Part shown: positions 6,856 through 15,500 of the stretch, in pieces
Numbering within the stretch: position 1 is the stretch's first letter
Layout of the letters: each line of letters begins with the position of its first letter
Source: a virus
Length of the DNA stretch: 37,401 nt
Reading direction: 5' to 3' (one strand)
Virus record (IMG/VR): IMGVR_UViG_3300020457_000029
Coordinates: 1 to 37,401 of that record
Program-made: the position numbers and the translations under genes
Notes under the pieces: generated by a model
Told to the model about the DNA's origin: nothing
What the model saw: only the letters and a program-made list of their open reading frames with translations
Database searches by the model: none

Positions 6856-8575
6856 TATGTGGAACAATAATTGGATAAAAGGAGAAGATTATCCTTCTTG
6901 GGGTAATAATGAAATTTACAAACAAACTATAACTGGTGGTTATTTATTACCAAATGAAACTCCTCGTGAAGCATATAAAAGAGTTGCTAAAACTATTGCT
7001 AAACGTTTATATAAACCTGAATTAGCTGATAGATTTTTTGAATATATTTGGAATGGTTGGCTTTGTTTAGCTTCTCCAGTGTTATCTAATACAGGTACAG
7101 ATAGAGGTTTACCTATAAGTTGTTTTGGAATTGATGTTGCAGATAGTATAAATGATATAGGCCAAAAGAATTTAGAAATGATGATGTTAGCAAAACACGG
7201 TGGTGGTGTAGGAATAGGTGTGAATATGATTAGGCCTTCAGGAGCTAAAATTACAGGTAATGGAACTTCAGATGGTGTAGTACCGTTTTGTAAAATATAT
7301 GATTCTACTATATTAGCAACAAATCAAGGTAGTGTTAGACGGGGAGCAGCTTCAGTTAATATAAATATAGAACATCCCGATTTTTTAGAGTGGTTAGAAA
7401 TTAGAGAACCTAAAGGTGATATCAATAGACAATCATTAAATTTACATCAGTGTGCTGTTGTAGGTGATAAATTTATGAGAAGATTAGAAGCAGGAGATAC
7501 AGTATCAAGAAAAAAATGGAGTAAACTGTTACAAAAAAGAAAAGCTACTGGAGAGCCTTATATACTATTTAAAGGTAATACCAACAAAGCTAACCCATCT
7601 GCCTATAAAGATAATGCTTTAAAAGTTCACATGACCAATATATGTAGCGAAATAGTTTTACATACAGACGAGTCACATAGTTTTGTTTGTTGTTTATCTA
7701 GCTTAAATCTAGCTAAATATGATGAATGGAAAAACACTAATATTATTTATGATTCTATATGGTTTTTAGATGGTGTATTAGAAGAGTTTATACAAAGAGC
7801 TAAATATAGAAAAGGTTTTGAAAATTCAGTAAGATCTGCAGAAAAAGGTAGGGCATTAGGATTAGGAGTTTTAGGTTGGCATACTTATTTACAAGAAAAA
7901 GGATTACCGTTTGAAGGATTACTTGCTCAATTTGAAACTAGAAAAATATTTAGTCAAATCAAAATAGAATCTGAAAGAGCTAGTATGGAACTTGCTGAAA
8001 TATATGGTGAACCTTTGTGGTGTAAAGGAACTGGTATGCGTAACACTCATTTAAGAGCTATAGCCCCAACGGTAAGTAATTCTAAGCTATCTGGTAATGT
8101 ATCACCAGGCATTGAACCATGGGCAGCTAATGTGTTTACAGAACAATCTGCTAAAGGAACTTTTATTAGAAAAAATCCTACACTAGTTAAACTTTTAAGA
8201 AAACATAAATTAAATACAAATGAAATTTGGGATAAAATTTTGGCGGATGGTGGTTCAGTGCAAGCCATTAATGAACTTGATTCTGTGGTTCTTGCTAACG
8301 ACATACCAGCTAAAGACGTTTTTAAAACGTTTAAAGAAATAAATCAATTAGAGTTAGTTAATCAAGCTGGTTTAAGACAACAATATATAGATCAATCAGT
8401 AAGTTTAAATCTTGCTTTTCCATCAGAAGCTCCACCTAAATGGATAAATAAAGTTCATATAGATGCTTGGAAAAAAGGGGTTAAAACGCTTTATTATATG
8501 AGAACTGAATCTGTATTAAGAGGTGATATTGCGGCGCAAGCAATGGATCCAGGTTGTGTTAGCTGTGATGGATAA
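6848..8575 (+). CDS. nrdA: Ribonucleoside-diphosphate reductase, alpha (catalytic) subunit
   Basis: The 575-aa protein carries the complete class I active site. C92 (PISCFG) and C281 (FVCCLSSLNL) form the redox pair, N264/C266/E268 (NICSEI) contain the thiyl-radical Cys, a YY pair (TLYYMRTES) is the radical relay, and a C-terminal CxxC (C570/C573) is the reducing tail. The loop KHGGGVGIGVN is the substrate-binding glycine region. It is about 190 residues shorter than E. coli NrdA (761 aa) and has no N-terminal ATP-cone, so the dATP off-switch is probably absent from this subunit, as is common in phage enzymes. It is the last gene of the + arm, ending just before the convergent terminator hairpin. 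Confidence 0.97.
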   Translation: MNNMWNNNWIKGEDYPSWGNNEIYKQTITGGYLLPNETPREAYKRVAKTIAKRLYKPELADRFFEYIWNGWLCLASPVLSNTGTDRGLPISCFGIDVADSINDIGQKNLEMMMLAKHGGGVGIGVNMIRPSGAKITGNGTSDGVVPFCKIYDSTILATNQGSVRRGAASVNINIEHPDFLEWLEIREPKGDINRQSLNLHQCAVVGDKFMRRLEAGDTVSRKKWSKLLQKRKATGEPYILFKGNTNKANPSAYKDNALKVHMTNICSEIVLHTDESHSFVCCLSSLNLAKYDEWKNTNIIYDSIWFLDGVLEEFIQRAKYRKGFENSVRSAEKGRALGLGVLGWHTYLQEKGLPFEGLLAQFETRKIFSQIKIESERASMELAEIYGEPLWCKGTGMRNTHLRAIAPTVSNSKLSGNVSPGIEPWAANVFTEQSAKGTFIRKNPTLVKLLRKHKLNTNEIWDKILADGGSVQAINELDSVVLANDIPAKDVFKTFKEINQLELVNQAGLRQQYIDQSVSLNLAFPSEAPPKWINKVHIDAWKKGVKTLYYMRTESVLRGDIAAQAMDPGCVSCDG

Positions 8576-8580
8576 TAAAA

Positions 8581-8606
8581 GAAGGGAGACCTTTCGATCT
8601 CCCTTC
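8581..8606 (-). terminator. Hairpin terminator for the - strand arm
   Basis: A perfect 9-bp stem GAAGGGAGA / TCTCCCTTC (8581-8589 with 8598-8606) encloses an 8-base loop. Read on the - strand it is followed by TTTTATTATC, so it looks like a Rho-independent terminator for the late arm, after the endolysin gene. The stem also exists in + strand RNA just 5 nt after the nrdA stop, but without a U-run. Confidence 0.75.
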
Positions 8607-8612
8607 AATACA

Positions 8613-8660
8613 GGAACTTTGGGGTGTGGAGCCCATTTTATCGTGTTCCCTTTTATTTAA
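8613..8660 (+). terminator. Possible weak terminator for the + strand arm
   Basis: GGAAC (8613-8617) can pair with GTTCC (8645-8649), with an inner TGGG/CCCA pairing, and a T-rich run CTTTTATTTAAT follows. This would stop + strand transcription before it enters the endolysin gene antisense. The stem is short and the loop long, so this is tentative. Confidence 0.4.
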
Positions 8661-9010
8661 TAAGTCCAGACTACATCAGGATCTTTATCAGGATCCATAT
8701 CTACATGTATAAAAGTATTTCCTATACCTATCCTAGTAAATCCTACATCTAATAAACAATTTAGAAGATCATACCTGTCTCTTGAATTTATACAATGAAT
8801 ATCAACTGCTAAACCTTTAAGATGAGAGGAATTCTTTTTTCCCCCAACCTTTTTATTGTGTTCTTTCGTTCGATAACCACTGTTTATATGGATTGCTCTA
8901 TCAAACTTAGATCGTACTAGATCTATTTTATCTAGCATTTCTTGTTTCATATTTCTTCCACTACCCATTTCATCGGGTGAATCAAACTCGGTAATGTTAA
9001 AGTATTGCAT
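8657..9010 (-). CDS. M15-family peptidase (endolysin, cell-wall hydrolase)
   Basis: The 117-aa protein has the M15 D-Ala-D-Ala/L,D-peptidase zinc site: H63 and D70 in SSHLKGLAVDIH (HxxGxAxD), and H102 in FIHVDMD. SGYRT near residue 45 is the usual substrate-loop motif. It should cut peptide cross-links in peptidoglycan at the end of infection. It has no signal peptide or membrane segment, so it needs a holin for access. Its ATG overlaps the stop of the 25-codon ORF upstream (TAATG), and a two-TM holin-like gene lies just beyond, forming a lysis cassette at the end of the late arm. Confidence 0.9.
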   Translation of the reverse strand: MQYFNITEFDSPDEMGSGRNMKQEMLDKIDLVRSKFDRAIHINSGYRTKEHNKKVGGKKNSSHLKGLAVDIHCINSRDRYDLLNCLLDVGFTRIGIGNTFIHVDMDPDKDPDVVWTY

Positions 9011-9087
9011 TATTTGTATTTTTTAAACATTAGTTTATACAATAGCGCATTCCACGCTGCTTGTAGTTTATCTATAAATTTTTTCAT
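9010..9087 (-). CDS. 25-aa cationic amphipathic peptide in the lysis cassette
   Basis: This ORF lies between the holin-like and endolysin genes. The peptide begins MKKFIDKLQAAW and ends LMFKKYK. It has seven Lys and one Asp (net about +6), and its hydrophobic residues (F4, I5, L8, A11, W12, L15, L16, L19, M20, F21) fall mostly on one face of a helix. The ATG starts 1 nt after the holin-like stop, with AAAGGA ending 7 nt upstream, one of the few Shine-Dalgarno-like sites here, although it also encodes the end of the preceding protein. The stop overlaps the endolysin ATG (TAATG). It could be a membrane-active lysis peptide or only a coupling leader peptide. Confidence 0.6.
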   Translation of the reverse strand: MKKFIDKLQAAWNALLYKLMFKKYK

Positions 9088-9088
9088 A

Positions 9089-9508
9089 TTATTTTCCTTT
9101 ACACTTACAGTTGTTTTCTCCACAAACACAATCTTTGTCTTTATTATATATAGTATCAAATGCGTTTGCGCCTAACAATGTTAATTGATCTATCATGTTT
9201 GTTTGAATTTTAATAAGCATTTTTTCTAGTTCATCTTTTTGTGTGACAAGATGATCTACTTTAGAGGTTAAACCTTCATTTTGTTTTTTAAGTTCATTGA
9301 CTTCGTCCGGGTTTCTACCTATAACTGTCATTATAACAACCGATAAAGACCCAACTATCATTCCTATTATAGATACCACCACGTCTTTATTCATGTTGGG
9401 TATTTCATTATATGATAAGAAAACTAGTATACCTATTACTAATAAAAATATACCAATCGCTCCAACATAATGTCTTAATTCTTTGGCTACGCCATTTGCT
9501 ATTTTCAT
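9089..9508 (-). CDS. Holin-like protein, two membrane segments plus coiled coil
   Basis: The 139-aa protein has two transmembrane helices (about 13-32 and 44-64) joined by a short loop. A helical coiled-coil stretch follows (about 68-103), and then a C-terminal CxCxxxxCxC cluster (Cys 127, 129, 134, 136) that could bind a metal or form disulfides. Two TMs, small size and position directly before the endolysin suggest a holin or holin/spanin-like lysis factor. The long coiled coil and Cys cluster are unusual for a holin, so a different envelope role is possible. Confidence 0.65.
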   Translation of the reverse strand: MKIANGVAKELRHYVGAIGIFLLVIGILVFLSYNEIPNMNKDVVVSIIGMIVGSLSVVIMTVIGRNPDEVNELKKQNEGLTSKVDHLVTQKDELEKMLIKIQTNMIDQLTLLGANAFDTIYNKDKDCVCGENNCKCKGK

Positions 9509-12500
9509 TTAAAATCTTTTTTTAGGTTTCTTTTTTGTTTTTTTCTTTTTCTTTTTAACTGATTTAATTTTAGGTTTTTCTTTTTTAACACCTAATTCCC
9601 AGTCAGACCATCCAGCAAGCATAGCAATCCTAGCCCATGCTTCGTAATCTGAACTACTGGCTTTTCTTATATTGTCAATTTTTTTAAACGCCCTATCAAG
9701 TGGAACATTTGTAGTTGCAGCTATCACTTGACCCGCTGCTAAGTATGCAGGATTATCTAATGAAAATCCTTTTTCTATTATTTCTTTTTTATTCCAAGAA
9801 TAAGCTCTACCTGCTGCTCTTAATTTACTTAATTTAGAAGATACAGGAGGAGATAATTGTGCTATTTCTTTAGTTAATACATCTTGAAATTTAGGTGATT
9901 TTTTCTGTGCTTCTCTATTTAATTTAATTGCTGTATTTTTTAATACTGAAAATATAGCACCACCTACACCAGCACCTCTTAGTATACTATCTGCCATAGA
10001 ATTAACTATATTAGCATATTTTTCTTCTCTTTTTTCTGTTTCTTCTTCTTCATCTCCAAAGCCCATAGCGAATAAAGCCTGTTGCATAGCGTTGAAAAAT
10101 AGATTTTGTACAAATCCATAATACAATATCTTAGATATATTGGTTATTGTATCTCCTCGGCCATTCTTAAGATCACTAGCGGCTTTTTTAATCAATCTAG
10201 TGTATTGCATTGGAGTGTTAGCAAAAGCTAATATAACGCGTCCTAATGGCCCAGCTTGCTGCATACTAATTCTATCAGGTCGACTTGACTGTTGAGCTTC
10301 TTCTGCTATTTCTCTAAAATCTATAAAAGCTTGGTTCTCTGCTTCAGATTTAGACATACCTTCTTTAGTATACTTTTTAACTCTATTTCTATAAAATGTA
10401 GAACCGCCAGATGCGATAGCAAAACTATCTGCTATTTGTGTAGGTAAAAATCCTATTCTAAGCATTTCACTTATAACTCCTCTTACCCCACCTTTTTTAG
10501 CCATATCAGCTATATCAGCTTCATTAACATTTAATCTTAATCCGTTTCTTCTATCTACTAAAAAATCACTATTAAAAAGTGTAATAAAATCTTTCCAAAA
10601 TTGAGGCTGATTTGCAAATGCTTTACCAGCAGCAAACAAATTGTTATCTTTAAAATTTATAAAGTTAACAGCTGATATAGTTTGAAGAACAGCTGATCTT
10701 GTATTAAAAAACATTATAGCGCCAATAGAATTAGTTAACCAATCTGTTACTCTACCTGTTAAAGAATCAGAGGTAAATTCCCTGTTTCTACCAGTGCGCA
10801 TACGTTTTAATATATTTTCTAATGCGGTTCTATAATCTTTACCATAAGCAGCTTCAAGTTTATTTAAATTAGGTTTTGTAAATATTTGGTCTACATTATA
10901 CTGCCATTGTTCTAAATATTTAGCTCTTTTAATAGTATTAATACCATCTATTAAATCTGTTGTAATGTTTCCAGCTAACCAACCAAATTTAGGTGCAGGA
11001 TAACTATCTCCTTTTTGTAATGCTATTAATTGATCAGCAAATATAACTAATTCAGGTTTGCTTTCAACAAAGTCTGTAAGTTCTTTTATATCTTTTTTAG
11101 ACATACCCTCTGGGGTCATACCTTGTTTATTCCAAATATAAGTTCTTATCGCTTGTTCTTGAGTAAATGGTTCACCAGGTAATTTTTTCTTTAAATTTTT
11201 AGGAACTATTTTTAAATCTTTTTTAAGAGCTTTAAAATCATTCATAAGAGCTATTCTATCTCTTGATATATTATCCATAGCCCTAGCAAAAGGATCTAAT
11301 AAATGTTTTTTATACCAAGCCATTTGAGAATCCCCTAACTTTCCTTTACCTAAAGTTTTATATAACAATCCTACAAAATCTTCAGCAGATGGCGGTACAA
11401 AGAAATTAAATCTTCCTTTATTTGCCCCTACTACTTGAGCTTTAACATCAGAATAAACTTTATCAGCCCCAATACCAGTTTTATTTTCTATTATATCATT
11501 AAAATCTTTATTTAAATCTATAGACTTACTAAATTTCATTTGATCTATTAACTGTTCTTTATCTAGTTCAGCCATTTCATCTAATACCATTTGATTAGTA
11601 TAATCTCCTTTAAGTCTAACAACTAATGGTAAAGATTTATTATTAAATTTAGAAGCTTTAATTTTTGAATTTTCAATTGCTATAGTAGTAGGTTGTCCCG
11701 CCACATCAATTTTAAATTCTTCTGCAAAAGTTTTACCATTAACATTTATAATAGAAGAAGGTGGAATACCTCCATCAATTTTAGCAACTTCAGCATTAAA
11801 ATATCTTTGCCACCAAAAGTTTTTGCCTAATTGCCATCCTTTAGGCATACCTCTTCCTAATTTAGCTTTTCCTAATTTAGCATTTTCAGCTTTATCTAAT
11901 GCTATTAATTTATAATTATCCATAACAGCATCATAAGCAGGTTTAAAATTATCTCTCCGTAACGATACATCTAATAAATACATATAAGATGCAGTGGCAG
12001 GCATTGCATGCTCGTACTCATATAAAGTTGTTTTACCTTCTTTATTAGTTGTTCCTTTAGGTTTTATAGAATAACCCACAAAATTAGCACCTTGTTTATG
12101 CCAATGCTTTGTATCATTAGCAGTTATTCTTAAATAAGTAGCAATAGCTGGCGCACTTTTATTTTTAGTATCTCTAATAGATTTATCTAATCTTTCCCAT
12201 AAAACTTTATGTATTAAAGACACTTTAGTATTAAACTTTTTTATTTCTCCATTTAGTATATTTTTTCTAATATTAGATGGAGTATTAAATAAAGTTTTAT
12301 AACTTTTTATTTTAAATAATTCTACATCTGCTTTTTTAGATATAATAGGTTTTCCAAACGCATTATTAGGTAAATAATTAGGACTTTTAGGATCATTTAA
12401 AGATTTTACTTGATTAACAAAATATTCCCAAACAGGGTTTTTTCTAGCTACACGTTTACCATCAATTTTATCATATATAGTTTTGCCATTTTTATCTTTT

Positions 12501-15500
12501 AAAGAACCAAATTTTGTTCCTAGTATTTTACTACTACCGGTGTAAGCTGTGCCTCCACTAGGTCCAAAAAAAGCAATTCTAGGCATGGTAGGAAACATAT
12601 ATTTAATTTGATTATCAATCCATGATTTAACTTGCGCTTTAGACTTATTATTAAGTTCATTAATTGTAATAGTAGATACTGGATTTAAACTATAATTATT
12701 TAATAATGCATCTACCCCTTTAACGTCTAGATCAAAATTAGCATTATTAAGAATATCTTGAGTACCTTCGCTGATACTAAATTTTAAGCTTGGATCTCTA
12801 TCTATTTGTTTACCTATTTTAGCTTCATCTGTTTTGGTTACTTTTTTATCTTGAAGTTTAGTAATAGCTTCACGTTTAGTTTTTACTTCAGGTTCTTTTA
12901 TAACCTCCATAGTAGCGTCTAGAGCCATAATTTCTCCCAGAGTTTCAGCTAAAGCATCTTTACGTGTGCCTTTAGTAGATGTACCTACTTTTGGACCTAA
13001 GAAGTAATCTACAAACTCTTGTTTATCAATAGATCTTTTCTTAAATATTTTTTTACCTTCAGGGGTTTTTTCTCTTTGCCCCGTATCTTCTGCAAATTGT
13101 CTAAATCTTTTATTTAAAATATCTTGAGGTAGAGCTTTATATATAGATTCAAAATTATCTTCTAAGAATTTTTTATAATTTTCTCTAGTACCTAATAATT
13201 CTGCTAAAGGAGTTTTAAGTTCTGTTCTATAAGCTTTTTGTAATGCTTGTTTAAATTCTTTAGATTCTATTTCTGGTAATTTAGTACCAAAGGTTTTTCT
13301 AACAGTTTGTTTAACTTTGTCAATAAGCGGTTTGTCTATTTTAAGATCTCTTCTTAGTTTTGATCTAATAGATTTTTCTTGTGTAGGTGTAGGTGCTTCT
13401 TCAACAGCAACGCCTCTAGCTTCAGCTACATCAGCTTCAAATACATCTTTAGTTGCAGCTTCACCTTTTTTAAATACATTACCAATTTTATTTTGTAATT
13501 GAGAATTAATCCAACCAGATAAACTATTATTTTGCTCAGGATTAAAATTTCTAATATGAGGAATAAGTTCTGCTATAGTACCACTTACAAAATCTTCTTG
13601 AGAAAATCCAGGGGGTTTTTCTCTAGGTATTTTACTTTTAATTAATCCTTGTAAACGCTCGTATGAATTTACAATTGCTTGATCCGCTTTTCCACCATCC
13701 CATTCAGCTTTTGTTAAAGTATATTTACCATCAGTTTTAGGTCCTACAAGCGCATCTATATCCGTAGATGAAACGGATTGTTTTTGAGTAAAAGAAGTAT
13801 CATCTTTAAGTTTTTTAATTCCATCTTTACCTCTTATAACTTCAAAACCTTCAACAGCCCCTTCTTTTATAGCTTTACCTAATTGACCTTTATCTAAAGA
13901 AGCATTATAATCAGATATAAAATTTATAACATCTTTTCCATCTTTAAATTTTATTTTTTTCCAACCTAAATTTTGAAATAATCTTCTAAAAAAAGTATTA
14001 AATCTTTGTATTGCGTTCTCGTTTAAAGATATAGCACCTAACCTTAAAGCGTCAGATAAAATTGTAAGTTTTTCTTCTGCTTGCATTGTTTTACCTTGAT
14101 CTTTATAAGATTTAAACCTTTGTTTTAAATATTCGTTTTTTAGTATACTAGGATCTATTTTATTTAATTGTTTATCTAATTCAATTCCTAGGGAACGAGC
14201 TACATTTGTTCCTTCTAATTTTCCTTCTTTATTTTTTTTATATAATGTATTAAACAAAACCCTATGAAGCAGTTCATGACCAGCTACGTTAAATGCTTTA
14301 ACTTTTTTAGCTTGTTCTAAATCAATAATAATAGTTTTATTATCAGGACTAGTTACACCTTCCGATCTTTGTCCTTTTTTATCTTGCATAACCATATCAT
14401 TCTCTGCAGCCAACTTATCAGCTTGTTTGCTAGTTTTAGCAACTAATACGTTTTCTCCAACACCTTCTTTTTGGGCCATATCAACGGTTCGTGTTATATA
14501 TGCATCTTCGGCAATTTGTCCTAATTGTTTATTAATAGATTCAAATTGATCTTTAATACTTTGCGGAACCATGCTTTGATCTACATTTTCAAACTGTCTA
14601 TTAAGATCTTCTTTTTTAATTAAAAGTTGTAAAGCTTTTTCTCTTTGTTCTACAGTATAATCTTTAGGTATTGAATTTAAAGCGTTTCTTACTTGGCCTA
14701 ATGATTTTAAACGATTATTTACAGTTTCAGGATTTAATCTTCCATCTGTTTTTATTTTTGTTTCTAATAATTTAAAACTTTTTTCTAACTGACCCAATTT
14801 TCCTTCTGATCCTAATGCACCAGCTATCTTCATAGCAGCTTGTTTTGTTTCAACCGCAGTTTGTGTAACCCCTACTTTTAAAGATGAAATTCCACCACCA
14901 ACTAAAGCACCCTGACTAGCTTGTTCTCTTAACTCTTTTAAATCAAATCTATTTTCATCAGTCACAACAGACTCACCTAGTTGACTCAATCCTCCTTGTA
15001 AACCTTCTGTTAATGCTTCTAACAAAGAAGCTTCAGTAACAGCTTTTCCAGAATTTAATAAAGATTGAGCGGCTATTTTAAATTCGCCTCTTACTATAGA
15101 ACCGATAGGTTTTTTAAGATCAACTTTTAAAATTTTTCCTGCACTTATTTTTTCTAAATAACCCGCAACTGCCCCTGTGGCTATTGCTACACCCGCTTCA
15201 TCTTCACCATTATTAATAACACTCATTAATTGTTCTGGAGTAGGCTGTTCATTTTCAGGTATGTTAAACTTTTGCCTAGTTATTGCGTTTAAATTTGTTA
15301 TATAATTTCCTCCAATTTCTTGTGCCATAACACCTACTCCTCCTGCTACTAAAGCTAAACCTAATTGAGGTAATTGTTCTCCTGCAATTCCACCTAATTC
15401 TTTTAATGTAAGATCAACACCACCATCATCTTCCCATATTTTGTTTTCAGTAAATAATTGTAAATCTTTATCTATATCTTGAATATCTGTAATAGTTTCA

